From Typha latifolia (lineage: Eukaryota; Streptophyta; Magnoliopsida; Poales; Typhaceae): a DNA stretch of 64,000 nt. Position 1 is the first letter of the stretch. The number at the start of each line of letters is the position of its first letter. Below the pieces are notes generated by a model that ran no database searches, had not been told where the DNA came from, and saw only the letters and a list, made by a program, of their open reading frames with translations. Of the stretch, positions 1 to 11,560 are shown piece after piece. A program made the position numbers and the translations under genes. The stretch covers positions 16,295,501-16,359,500 of the forward strand of contig CM034102.1 of assembly GCA_019914945.1 (NCBI GenBank), given 5' to 3'.

Positions 1-1068
1 TAACGACACTTGTAACGATGCAAGAAAACGACCAAGGGTTAATTAATAATTAATCATCCATCCTCCTTGGTGAGTCTGAGAAGCAATAACTTCTTCTCCC
101 TTTGATCGCCTCCAACTTGGTTGGCAATACAACAAATATGTGGGATCCCCACTGCAACCCCACTTAATTACCAAGATTTCCCCAGATGACTAAGAAACTC
201 ATGATTAAGGAGTCTAATTAGATAAAACCAAGATCATGACAGTCATTTTAACAGCATGTCGACGGGGACTAATTAAGGTATCTAAATATGATTGTCAAAC
301 AGCAAGCTTTTATAGCTATATAATAATTAATTACCACCCCAAATCTATAATGGTTCCAAATAGACAAAGTAGAGTACAATAGAGGTGGGTGGACTGGTGC
401 ATGACAAGCACACAGCCTGGATCACCACATGCTATTTTAGAGTTGCTGGTGACCATGAGAGGGAGGCTAAATTGGTAGACAAGTGGAACCTTGCCAAGCT
501 GGTGGCCATTTTGACAAAGCCAATGACCAAATCAAAGATTCTTTGCAATCTTTCCAAGAGATGACAACCAAGTCAGCATCAATATAGCCGCCACATTTAT
601 CACCACACCAATACATAGATAGCATCCTTACTGGATAAGCATAACCCCCCCCCCCCCCCAGTGTTACTCAAGGAGGCCACTGTGATGAAAAAGAATATTC
701 CACCAATAGTTCAAAGAACAGTGACAAATGAAATACTTGGGTATTCAGATGTCCCCCATGGAGCATCTCTTGGCATCACTACACTTTCAAGCTGAAAAGA
801 AAAATATGTACATGCATATGTGCTACATATGTTTATCAATCTACGCATTCTAATATATTTACAAGGTGTGATTCCTATACATGTTTCCAGTTGTCTTTAT
901 ATTCTTTTGTATCCAAGGGATATGTGTACCCTTAAAACAAATGATAGTAGGGATCTCTCATACAAGAGCATCTTGTTCAATGTCACCTTCAGGAGATTCG
1001 GCAAGTTTGTATTGTGAAAAAGGAGATGAAGACTATGCACACACACGAATGGACCAGAAGAGAGGCGT
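1..1068. other. Intergenic / 3' flank, no gene seen
   Basis: AT-rich sequence downstream of the ACR gene. I see no conserved coding stretch. A run of 12 or more C lies near 647-659. Short open frames at 820-1072 lack family resemblance, and the last of them run into the 3' end of the ACR gene. Confidence 0.6.
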
Positions 1069-3670
1069 TTAGGAATAAGACCTGACTAACCCTAAGTTGT
1101 AGAGAGATCTCGACCGGAATAGACTGCCGAAGAGAAATCTGGTCGGAGACTCTCGTGGAGGAGAATTAGAGTGATCAAGATGGCCTTTCACTTGGAGCAT
1201 AGTCTGACCTATCTCCTTGCGTATACCATCTAAGATCTTGGAATCAACCGAGCTTCCAGCAGCACCACGGACATAGAAAGTGTTGACAGCTTTGCCTCCC
1301 CTGGTTGCTACTTCTGCCCTTGTCACTGTGAGGCTATTCTCACGGAAGATGCGTGTGACATCTGATAACAGACCCACTCTATCACTAGTGCATAACTCCA
1401 GCTTCAGACCCTGCAGAATGAAAGATATTTAACTTCAGACAGAATTCAGTGTAGCACTTAGGACTGAGCTATTGAATTTCAAACTTGATTCAAAATTAGC
1501 TCTCTATTATCACATTGCAGACTGAAAAGAAAATTGCCATTAGGAAGTATTCAGGAACATTGAGAGTGTCTTTAACAACAATATAAGACATATTTTGTGC
1601 CGCCAAGGTGGGGTTGAAGCAGGCAAGATGTACACATCTACAGATCCATTAATAGAGCAGTTGCTTTCATGAGTTGGATCCCCAACATCATGGTGCAACT
1701 TGTCCTTACCATCATAAATAAGCAATGTCCTCTAAGTCTAACTACAACACCTGCACCATAATGGTGCATGTTAGCCATACCATAAAATATAAGCCGACAC
1801 ATTCCGACCACAAGTTAGTAAAAAAATTGAAGATGCAATAAGACTCTCTTATCCAACCACACATTCTACAACAAGAAAATACAATGTAGACATTACATGA
1901 AAAACTACACCCACAGCATAACAACATGGAAACCAAGATGAAGCAGAATATTACACACAAACACAAGAAAATGTAAGGAAAAAATGAACAGCTGCATATG
2001 TTGATGAATTTCTCAAGTAATTACCTCAGATACTCTGCGTTCAATAGCTGCTTCAAGGCACTGGATTACTCGCTGTCTCTCGGCTTCTGAGTTAACAGGG
2101 GACCCATCTATGTGTCTAATACAGTACTCCTTCATAGATGAGATTAATACATTAACAAAAGAATTCAATACCTTGATAAAAGCAATAGATTTCATGAGAA
2201 AAAGCTAAAAAGGTGCCTGCAAAAATACCTGATAAGCTTCTGGGCCCTCTGCATCAACGTTCCCATGAAAAACCACATATTGCATATCTGTTAAAGTGCA
2301 AATTGTGTCGAAAAGAAGCTTTGGTCGATCCTTACACCGAACAGTCACCACCGAGTAATCCTTATCAAACCATTTGACGACAGTCACCTTTGGTCTGTGA
2401 TTAGCATTCCCTGAATCCTCATCTGACCTTTCATAATCCCGATCTGCAAACATCATCTGGTGAAGCCTCCGTTCTGTGTGTGTGACTCCTGCCGAGACCA
2501 ACGTCTTGGCTCCTCGAGTCTTGTTGTTCCCCTTGAGCACATTACAGAGAAGCTCCTTAATTTTGGAAAGCCTTTCTGGATCTACAATTGCCGATCCCGT
2601 TTCCTCATCGGTCACCTGCATTACCGCGGCAGCTCTGGTATTGTGTGTCCAGACCTCACCATTCACCACACTGCACTTTAGATTGGTGAGCACAGCACTC
2701 ACTTCAGAGAGCAAACCAGGTCTATCTGTTCCAGTTAACTCAATCGAGGTGTACTCAGAAGAAGGCTGAACGCCTACAGATCTCCTCCGCGAAGGTATGA
2801 AAGAGGAATCAGCTCCAAGAGACTGCAAAACAACCAGATAATATTCATATATAGATGTCTAAATTCAGCTTATAAAATAGGCTAGTGTAATCAAATTTAC
2901 CTTACGAATATAATCAACTAACTCATTCAGCGTCGCGTCATCCGTAATTTTCTTGCCATCTCGATTGGTGACATTAAACACTGTCACAGAAAAAGGGCAA
3001 TCAAGATGCAACTTTTGGACTTCTACAAACGACTAAAAACAACAGATAAGGAATATATTCCCCACCGTCCATGAACCATCCACCATCTGATGATATATAA
3101 GCCTTGGTTATGATAAGATTCAGATCTGTGAGAACCTGAACTACTTCTAGCAAGATTCCATATTTATTCGCACTGTCGACCTAAATCAAGCACAAACAAC
3201 AAAAACAAAGGAAAAAAAGGCATTATTATCGTTTTTTTTTTCTTTTCATAAATAAATTTAAATTAGAAAAACAGGGGAGTGATCAAAAGATTACTCGAAC
3301 AACTGTTGCATTTGCGCACGACTCGTTATCGATCACAACCCTGATAAGGAAGGAATAAACTTGATGGTTAACTAACAAATCCAGAGAAAAAAAAAACCGC
3401 GTAAGTTGTGAGAAATTACCTGGGAGGGTTCATCTTCTGAATAAACTTCTCATACTCGTCGTCACTATCCCAAGAAGAACTCAGTTCTGCATCTGGTACA
3501 AGAAATGATTCAAATCAAACACACAAGTTAGATCAACAAAGAGATCCAAATCACGAACAGAACGCCCACAACAGAAAATTCTCTCCTTTTTCTACCCAAC
3601 AACAACCCATAAGAGCGCCGCGCAGCGCAGACCCAATTGGCGAGAGAAGGAAAGACCGCATACCCATCAT
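1069..3670 (-). CDS. ACT domain-containing protein ACR (ACR4/ACR6-like)
   Basis: Plant ACR proteins carry four ACT repeats, small domains that bind amino acids or other small ligands, and are thought to act as sensors rather than enzymes. Model of eight exons (minus strand): 3664-3670, 3420-3492, 3295-3340, 3066-3180, 2901-2980, 2229-2822, 2025-2129, 1069-1410. All junctions are GT/AG and in phase, giving 453 residues, the usual family length. The protein starts [10 protein letters not shown] and reaches the family motif MNPPR near residue 27. ACT-type segments include [59 protein letters not shown] and [17 protein letters not shown]. The first coding exon is only seven nucleotides; its start was chosen because ATGATGG joined to the next exon restores the frame. 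The leader upstream holds a long CT repeat. Member assignment within the ACR family is inference. Confidence 0.88.
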
Positions 3671-3797
3671 AGATCAAGGGAGGAATCACCAATCCGCCAA
3701 GACTCCAAAAAGGTTGGTGCAGCGAATCCCCCCTCTCTCCTCTTATCCACTCTTTCCCGCTGTCTTCCTCCGATTAGAGAGAAGGGAGAATCAAGAG

Positions 3798-3800
<3 letters not shown>

Positions 3801-3829
<29 letters not shown>
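3801..3829. repeat. (CT)n microsatellite in ACR 5' leader
   Basis: An uninterrupted TC dinucleotide run about 130 bases upstream of the ACR start codon. CT (GA on the sense strand) tracts are common in plant 5' leaders and core promoters. The ACR promoter must lie just to the right. Confidence 0.8.
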
Positions 3830-3831
<2 letters not shown>

Positions 3832-3989
3832 GCTTGCGCTATAACTCCCTACTCGCGTCTCTCGCGAATTGGGCCGTTTCCCAGCGAGAGAAAGGGGTGC
3901 GCTGTCCGTCTACTATAAAGTTCCACACGCACTTGCGCATTTTAGCAGGCACCCCTGCTTTTATTACTTACCTTAATTAATTAATTAAT

Positions 3990-6900
3990 TAATTATGTTT
4001 ACTTAATTAGGACTCCGTTGGTTGTTATGCTACTCTAATGAACAATTATAAAGGAGTAGGCACGTGCAGTGAAAAAGGGTGTGAGGGAGGGGATTAGGTT
4101 TGGAAAATCTTTGAGGGGGTCTCTGGGAATCTTGGTGGTAAAGGGATGTAATTGTCAATTGGCCCACCTTTCAAAAGAATATATAAAATTTAATTTCAAA
4201 CCTTTTAGGAAAGGGATTAATTATGTGACGGTAAGTTGGTAAGATTGTGGTCGGAGTTTTAACTATTTACTTTATAGTTATTTGGAAAAGGTGTGTATTA
4301 AAATTTTACTTCTGGATGCAAATTAAGATGATAGAGACTCCTAATCAACTATTAATTAAGACAGTCTAGTAGTCAAACTTAATTATAAAAATCTTGATCA
4401 GAATTTGGAGCATTATTTGGTCTTAATGCTGGGTGTCACGGGGGGAGATTATATATTATGCTATTATTTTGTACGACAATGATGGCCAAGTAAGTATATA
4501 ACTAGTGACTGATATTATTTATTAAGTGACTTATAATATTATTATAATATATATCAATATTTTTGCGTAGTATCTTATTATTATTATTAAATATTATTTT
4601 AATTATGTACGCTTAAATATAAACATTGGTGTTATAATTTATTTATAATATAATATTTGTTTTGATATAACAAAAATATAATATAAATTATCTTACTATC
4701 AAAGTAAACTAAATATGTACTAACAACATTAAAAATATAATATCAATAAACTAATATTTTAAGTATATATTTATTCATATTAACCTAATCAAATCTTTTC
4801 TCTTTAAATAATAGTAAGAAATTTGGGGAAGAAAATAAATATATGAAAGTGTACATATTTTAAGCTAAAATAAAAAATATATTTTTAACATAGAATAAAA
4901 CTTTATTACTTTTTTACTATAAAATATAATAATATTTGGAAAAAAAAATTTATATACCTAACATTCTTGCATTGCACACAGCTTTAGTATTGCACACCTA
5001 CCTTAGCATTACAACTTCATTGGCATTGCATATCTACCTTAACATACTAACTCTATAGGCATTGCACATTTACCTTAGCATTACATACTTAATTGTTAAT
5101 GATTGCATATGTGCATACTTAGTTGTTATTCATCAATCTCATAAATCTACTTTATATCAAGCATTCAAAAAAAAATTTCTTTTTTTTACTTTTACTTTAT
5201 ATTACATTAAAAAAATTTAGTACACTTTTATTTCAAAATAGAAGGAAACATAGAAATAAATATTTATATAATAAGTTCCTCATTTTATTCATAATAAATA
5301 GGAATTGTTATTCCCATTTAAATCTTATCCTACATGTGTTCTCTTTTTCTTTTTTTTCTTTTTTAATTTCTTTAAGGGTGATACATTATATATACTTATC
5401 ATTCATGATGTTTTCCATTAGATATTATTAATATATTATTGGAAAATGATACAGGCCCTATAAATCTTACAATAGTCATGGGTTTTCGAATGAGACATTC
5501 CTCACATTCCCCACATAAATATTACAGTAATAGACTTTGTTACAAAACTTTACTATATTATTATGACTTATTTTTACATAAAACTCTTTATTTATATAAA
5601 ATTTCATATTTTCATTACTTGCCCATTATAAATTTTCTAAGCATCACAAAAATAGAGAGATAATGAGATTTATAAGTGATAATTTGGGAGGTTAGATGTA
5701 ATTAACCCTATTATAAATTATGAGTGCTCCACAAAATATTTACTTGATACTTCTTATAATTGGATTACAACTATTATTTACCTTGGCATATTTTGTTTAC
5801 GTAATGGAATTAAAGGCTGCAGATAAAAATATGAAGTTGGATATGACTTTCTTGGGATAGTTTTGGGAAAGTTTAAATATTTTTATATTTGTAATCACAT
5901 TCCAAAAATAAATTATTAACCTTGATGGGCTTGGCCCATCTACTATTGGGCTAAGATTTCAACTAATTTTCCAACTGATGTTTTGCGCTTTAGTCAAATC
6001 TAATATTTGTATTAACTTGGGCCCTGTTTAGCCAATAGGACGAAGAAAAATTGGGATCAGGATAAGGTGAGAACGAGATAAAAATAATTTTTAATCTCAT
6101 TTTAGTTTTATATGTTTTGTTGGAAAAAGTAGAATAAGTGTAAATAAAAATATGAGATAATATGGTGTTTAGTTGTGATAAAAATATATTTTATGATTGT
6201 AGATGTTGGTCAGTGTAACATTTGCATGTATCACTATATAGTTAACTCTCATCTCAGTTGTACTTTTTTACTCCCTTGGCTGGGGTCAAAAGGCATAATG
6301 TATATAATGCCTATATTTAATGCATGAGATTGTTAAGCGACTATCAAGTATCACATGCTTTGGTTTGAGTAAGCGTGGCATTGTTGAGTAGGAAGATTAG
6401 ACATTAAATGATCTTTAAATTATAATGATAAGGTAAAAGTCATAGACTTAGTACTTGATAACGTAAGGTGAGGACGTCATTGAGCGGCAGCTCATGATTT
6501 TCTGCACAAACGGTGCGTTAATATTGAACTAATGACTCGGATAAGTAACATTAAAGTGCGATGTTGATATAAGTGATAATTCTAGACTATGACTGAGGTT
6601 ATTTATCTGCGGTGGTAGAAAATTAGTCAGCTATTCATCGAGTAACGGGTAGGTGATACTATTGTTAGATATCTCCCCTCCTCAATAGGTGTTACTTGGT
6701 GTGAGTTTGTGATGTAATATGGTGGCTCATCGTGAACTTGAATTAAATGATTTGAAGATTTGGTGATGCATAATCTGTTTTTTGCTACTAAAACATGTGA
6801 GCTATATTATGTACACGAGAGGCATATTATATAAATACATTATTTTGATCATGTTATATATATAATAGTATTACATTAATTTTAAATTATATATGTGTAC

Positions 6901-7220
6901 TTGTTGGGTTTTATGGTTACAATTTTTTGATAGCATGCTTTTAGATTAATAAATAACCTCGAGTTTGTGGAGGAGGTGAACATAATTATTTATTTTATTC
7001 TTATAAAATAATCTAGATAAATTGTAGCTCGTGCTTTACGACAATAACTATGGACCTAGCATAAGATTTTATTTTCACATAAATATTTCTATTAATATAA
7101 AAAAGTTTCATAATTCATTAGTTGTATAATTTCTTATTTTAAAACTCTGTAGTTGTCATATGATCACGTGTAGGGCTAAGATTTGGTCAAGTCTATCACT
7201 TGTATTAATTCCACCCAAAA
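3990..7220. other. Long AT-rich intergenic region
   Basis: No conserved coding sequence was found. It contains a TTAA repeat near 3974-3994, a 36-bp tandem repeat (4990-5097), and long AT-rich stretches. A moderately complex stretch at about 6020-7000 could be decayed transposon sequence (it begins with a GGGCCCTGTTTAG-type motif), but I find no terminal repeat pair, target duplication or protein domain. Confidence 0.5.
4990..5097. repeat. 36-bp imperfect tandem repeat, three copies
   Basis: The core TTGCACATCTACCTTAGCAT recurs at 4990, 5026 and 5062 with small changes, so the period is exactly 36. A weaker partial copy precedes it. It is non-coding. Confidence 0.75.
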
Positions 7221-7320
7221 ATACAGAGGTCGAAAAAATTAAGAAAAATATTAAAATTTTATTTAGAGATAAACTGAACTTCTTCAGCTTTCACAGAAAG
7301 ACTCATAGTCATATAGATAA

Positions 7321-7344
7321 TATATATATATATATATATATATA
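7321..7344. repeat. (TA)12 microsatellite 3' of sulfotransferase
   Basis: This is the same locus as the much longer (TA)n at 9885-9930 in the duplicated unit. Flanking sequences on both sides are nearly identical between the two copies. Confidence 0.85.
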
Positions 7345-7374
7345 AAGACTAATAGGCAGCTAAATTTGGAATGA

Positions 7375-8370
7375 TTAAAGCACCAAACCAGAACCTTGAA
7401 GCTTCTCCTTCATGACCCCATCTATTTTCTCCGCCATCTCTGGACTCATATAATTCTTCCAATCTCCCACCCCTCCTTTCCTAAAATACGCAGAGTTGGG
7501 ATATAGCTGAAAAATCCCTTGATTTCCCACCTTATTCACCTCTAACCCCTTCAAGCTCTCAAAGCTACAAATCCTCACCACCTCCTCCGCCACCCCTTCC
7601 TTCTCCTCCTCCTCCGAGAACGGACACCCCAAGAACTCCGCCAACCTTTTAACGATCACCACCGTCTTCTCCATCATCTCCTCGTACTTTAAAAACATCA
7701 CATTCTCGGGCCTCCGCAAGCTCTCCCTCCTGTACTCGAGGGCGTGATCCCATACGGGACCGTAAGGTGAAGTCCCTTCGCAGAACATATCACAAACCTC
7801 ATCGAATGAAAACGGCTTGCTCACGTCAGGCCGCTGAGACTTGTCCAAAAACTTCCACATGGATACGGCGATGTCCTTGGGGTCTCTGCAGAGATAAACA
7901 ATCAGGCAGTCGGCGACTGAGGCCGGAAGGGTGGAATATGGCATGTGGGTGTTTAGAATTCTCGGAGAGGGCATGGATTCCAGCTTGTCGCCGTGGCCCA
8001 TGGCAAAGATTCCGTCCATGAAGACGACGCAGTCATGTGGGTGATGGCTAAGGATTGGGTTCTGAGCTAGTGGGGTTTGGTTCCGAGTCATGATAGTAAA
8101 CGTGAGGGCTCTGAGCCAAGTGCTGCCGGACTTGGGGATGGTTGCTAGGAAAACATCGGTGGGACGTGGACGAAAGCGTTGTTGGATTTGGATAACACCT
8201 AGGAGAAGTCGCTCACGCCACCAAAAGTTTTGGTACAACACAAAGTTTAGTTTGCTACGGGGAAGGGTTGCGATGAGCTCGTCGTAGTCATGAGGACGAT
8301 TCAAATTAATGTCGTCGTCTTCTCCTCCTCCTCCGCTCAAGATTTTGAATGGCATAGGGCCGGTTGCCAT
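7375..8370 (-). CDS. Cytosolic sulfotransferase (SOT), intact copy A
   Basis: Intronless 331-residue PAPS-dependent sulfotransferase, normal length for plant SOTs. It transfers sulfate from PAPS to a hydroxyl acceptor; the acceptor cannot be read from sequence (flavonoids, brassinosteroids, desulfo-glucosinolates and jasmonates are used by family members). Visible features: 5'-phosphosulfate loop PKSGSTWL at residues 79-86 with Lys80; putative catalytic His142 in NTHMPYS; 3'-phosphate site YLCRDPKD at 159-166; C-terminal RKGGVGDWKN at about 297-306. There is no signal peptide, so it is cytosolic. It is divergent to the SOT fragment starting at 8935. A TATA-like element (TTATAAAT on the minus strand, 8435-8442) lies about 65 bases upstream and is conserved in the duplicate at about 10799. 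Paralogue of 11561-12565. Confidence 0.95.
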   Translation of the reverse strand: MATGPMPFKILSGGGGEDDDINLNRPHDYDELIATLPRSKLNFVLYQNFWWRERLLLGVIQIQQRFRPRPTDVFLATIPKSGSTWLRALTFTIMTRNQTPLAQNPILSHHPHDCVVFMDGIFAMGHGDKLESMPSPRILNTHMPYSTLPASVADCLIVYLCRDPKDIAVSMWKFLDKSQRPDVSKPFSFDEVCDMFCEGTSPYGPVWDHALEYRRESLRRPENVMFLKYEEMMEKTVVIVKRLAEFLGCPFSEEEEKEGVAEEVVRICSFESLKGLEVNKVGNQGIFQLYPNSAYFRKGGVGDWKNYMSPEMAEKIDGVMKEKLQGSGLVL

Positions 8371-8934
8371 GGAGATCTACTAGGAAGAAGGATATATAAG
8401 ATATAGGATAGAGTATTAAGTGCGAATGGATTCAATTTATAATGCAGTGGCCGAGTGGCAGGTGTGCTGCTGCTGTCTTCTTCTGATAAACCCATAGAGG
8501 GTAAGAATAAAAAGGGATCTATCTGAGATTAGCGGAATATATCTCTCTCCCAACGGGATAATTTAAAAAGTTACTTCCATAATTGCGCAATTATGTTTAC
8601 TTAATTAAGGAGTAGCAGACAATAAAAATAAAAAGATAAACTGAGGTATTAGATTTGGAAATCTCTAGCGTTGTCGAGGGGATCTTTGGGATTTTTAATT
8701 TCAATAGGCCATTAATTATGTCCATGTTCGACGTACCACGGCTTATTTAAGGGGACACCTACCTCCATGTGCGACGTACGTGATCTAAAATGAGTACCAA
8801 ATACCTACGCAAATATGACGAATAACTTGTAGTATCTTGGTCAGCTAGCATCTGACCGCTATCCATATCGACACTTATTCACTGCATATATAGCTACTGC
8901 AACGAATAACCTAGCTTCTTATTCCTAGATCTCC
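8371..8934. promoter_or_regulatory. Shared divergent promoter region, SOT unit A
   Basis: This 564-bp spacer separates the minus-strand SOT from the plus-strand SOT remnant. It matches the 10747-11560 spacer in blocks: near 8520-8720 next to the minus gene, and near 8820-8934 next to the plus gene, including CTTGGTCAGC...ATCTGACCGCTATCCATATCGACAC. Conservation across both halves supports descent from one head-to-head promoter. Confidence 0.6.
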
Positions 8935-9053
8935 ATGGCCACTGGTCCGATTCCCTTCAAATCCTCAAACAATGAAGAAGAAGAAGAAGAAGAAGACGCT
9001 AATCCAACTCCTCCTCATTAATACGACGACCTCATCTCAACCCTTCCACTTAA
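8935..9053 (+). pseudogene. 5' remnant of plus-strand sulfotransferase
   Basis: This stretch starts with the same leader and ATG context as the intact gene at 11561 and encodes the same first residues (MATGPIPFKSSNNEE). The glutamate run is expanded. In frame, CATGACTAC of the intact gene has become CATTAATAC, giving a stop after about 28 codons. Homology breaks off at about 9053 inside the codons for STLPL, and unrelated sequence follows. No later SOT exon sequence is found before 9786, so nothing beyond the N terminus survives. Confidence 0.92.
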
Positions 9054-9786
9054 GTATTGTTTGAATAAAAATATGGGATAAGATATTATTTGATCGTGAT
9101 AGTTAGGATAAGATGTAAAAATAATTAAATTAATTATATTGCACTTTTCCTAGTTTAATATAAACAGTTATTTATAATTTTTTTTATATAATGATAAGAA
9201 ATAGGCTTAAAATTAAATAGGAATTACAATTTTATTTTACAAATACTTATTATCATGTGATGATTATTTTTAGAATTTCTGGCCAAAAGAAAATTAACTT
9301 AATTCAATATATAATTTAGATATCATCACAAATTAATAACTTATACCAAAACATGTTTATTCTAATATATTATACTATAAATCACATTACAATTCGGTGG
9401 CTTTTAGAGAGGGTTAAATTGGTAATTAGTCGATAAAGGGGTGAGATATCCCATTTTTCTATCCTGGCCAAAAACTGGATAAAGATATCTAGATAAACTC
9501 CCTTTATCCTATCTTGGTTTGATTCAAGTCTATATCTAGATAACAAAAAATCTATATGATATTCTGATTATATTAATGTTCCTAAATCTAATCAAAACCG
9601 GTTGTGTTTTCATGATCTATTGCTTTTTATATGATAATTGTTTTTATATTAAGACTAGATTACTGTTTCAAAGAAACACAAATTTCAATTTGTTGATTAG
9701 CGAATGAATTACCTAAGAATATTCTGCTCTAATTTTCTGATTCTCACAAATATCATATTAAAGGCATCAAATTTAAAAAAAAAATT
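9054..9786. other. AT-rich insert between duplicated SOT units
   Basis: Unrelated AT-rich DNA occupies the space between the truncated SOT and the next duplicated unit. Its left end (GTTTGAATAAAAATATGGGATAAG) is loosely the inverted complement of sequence near 9500-9530 (CTTTATCCTATCTTGGTTTGATTCAAG). That would fit a degraded MITE-like element of about 470 bp. No clear target-site duplication was seen, and there is no coding potential. Confidence 0.4.
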
Positions 9787-9880
9787 ACTGAGGTCGAAAA
9801 AATTAAGAAAAATATTAAAATTTTATTTAGAGATAAACTGAACTTCTTCAGCTTTCACAGAAAGACTCATAGTCATATAG

Positions 9881-9884
<4 letters not shown>

Positions 9885-9930
<46 letters not shown>
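9885..9930. repeat. (TA)23 microsatellite, expanded copy
   Basis: Orthologous within the duplication to the (TA)12 at 7321-7344. Flanking sequence from about 9787 to 9960 is nearly identical to 7223-7374. Confidence 0.85.
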
Positions 9931-9933
<3 letters not shown>

Positions 9934-9960
9934 ACTAATAGGCAGCTAAATTTGGAATGA

Positions 9961-10746
9961 TTAAAGCACCAAACCAGAACCTTGAAGCTTCTCCTTCATG
10001 ACCCTATCTATTTTCTCCGCCATCTCTGGACTCATATAATTCTTCCAATCTCCCACCCTTCCTTTCCTAAAAAACATCACCTTCTCGGGCCTCCTCAAGC
10101 TCTCCCTCCAGTACTGGAGGACATGGTCCCATACGGGACTGTAAGGTGAAGTCCCTTCGAAGTACATGGTATAAACCTCATCAAACGAAAGCGGCTTGAT
10201 GGCTTTGGACGGCTTAACCTTGTCCATAAACTTCCACATGGATACGGCGATGTCCTTGGGGTCTCTGCAGAGATATACAATCCGGCAGTCGGCGACTGAG
10301 GCTGGAAGGGTGGAATATGGCATGTGGGTGTTTAGAATTCTCGGAGAGGGCATGAATTCCAGCTTGTCGCCATGGCCAGCAGCAAAGAGTCCGTCCATCC
10401 ACACGACGCAGTCGTGTGGGTGATGGCTAAGGATTGGGTTCTGAGTTAATGGTGTTTGGTTCCGAGTCATGATGGTAAACGTGAGGGCTCTGAGCCAAGT
10501 GCTGCCGGAATTGGGGAAGGTTGCTAGGAAGACATCGGTGGGACGTGGACGAAAGCGTTGTTAGATTTGGATAATACCAGGAAGAAGTTGCTCACGCCAC
10601 CAAAAGTTTTGGTACAACACAAAGCTTAATTTGTTACGCGGAAGGGTTGCGATGAGCTCGTCGTGATCATGAGGAGGATTAATATTAATGTCGTCTTCTC
10701 CTTCTTCTCCGCTCAAGGCTTTGAAAGGAATAGGGCCGGTTGCCAT
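9961..10746 (-). pseudogene. Sulfotransferase pseudogene, copy B of minus-strand SOT
   Basis: Very close paralogue of the intact 7375-8370 gene, with near-identical 3' flank and promoter. Three lesions are visible. First, CAA to TAA at 10561-10563 stops translation after 61 codons. Second, the essential PAPS-loop lysine codon AAG is AAT (PNSGSTWL instead of PKSGSTWL), about 45 bases past the stop. Third, there is a 207-bp in-frame deletion relative to the paralogue (equivalent to 7484-7690) at about 10070, joined at an A-run. It removes the segment between VMF and the C-terminal RKG motif. The remaining frame downstream (from 10470) is open but lacks the phosphosulfate loop. It is dead as an enzyme. 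Confidence 0.95.
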
Positions 10747-11560
10747 GGAGATCAGGGAGAAGGGATAAGATCTAGGACGAAGTATTAAGTGTGAATGGAT
10801 TAATTTATAACAAAGTGCCCGAGTGGAAGGTGTGTTGTCTTCTTCCGATAGAGGATAAGGATAAAAAGGGATCTATCTGAGATTAGCGAAATATATAATT
10901 CTCCCAGCGGGATAATTTAAAAAGTTAGTTCGACATGAAATTATGTTTACTTAATTAAGGAGCAGCAGAAAAAAAAGAAGGTAAACTGAGCGATTAGATT
11001 TAGAAATCCCTGAGATGGTTGAGGGAATCTTAGGGATATTTAATTTCAATTGGCCCACCCACGTTACCGTTGGAAATAATTTAACAATTCTTAAATTTTC
11101 GAACTTTTATAACCATGGCATGCACACGGTTAATTAGCTAATTTAATTTGCAAACAGGTCATCTGTGTTGATTAATTGCTCCTAAGTAATTTTAAATATT
11201 ATGTGCATGTTCGACGTACTCTGGCGTAGGTGGCTAAGGCGACATCTGTATGTGCGACGTGGATGGAAGTGCTGGTTGGATTAAAGATAAGTACCAAATT
11301 GGATAAATAAATATTGGCGAAAATTAAACTACGTGAATTAATCCAACATAGAATATAAATTTTGCAACCAAGTAGTTTGTCATAGTGTATATATATGACG
11401 GGTAACTTCTATTATCTTGGTCAGCATCTGACCGCTATCCATATCGACACATCCATTGCTACTCCCACACCGTAAGCTACTCTTAATATATATCCCCCCA
11501 CTTATCCCAATATATATCGCTACTACAACGAAGTCGGTAGCTTCTTATTCCTAGATCTCC
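10747..11560. promoter_or_regulatory. Shared divergent promoter region, SOT unit B
   Basis: This 814-bp spacer lies between the minus-strand pseudogene and the intact plus-strand SOT. It has block matches to 8371-8934 on both sides, with extra sequence at about 11050-11400. TATATATC elements lie near 11485 and 11510, upstream of the plus-strand start. Confidence 0.6.

Noticed and set aside
3714..3980. 88-residue plus-strand frame over the CT repeat
   Set aside because: Antisense to the ACR leader; a Ser-Leu run comes from the microsatellite.
5123..5663. Two open frames rich in Leu/Phe/Tyr/Lys
   Set aside because: Typical of random AT-rich DNA; no homology.
6019..6040. GGGCCCTGTTTAGCC-type transposon end
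   Set aside because: Resembles ends of some plant MITE/hAT elements, but I could not find the inverted partner or a target duplication within 2 kb.
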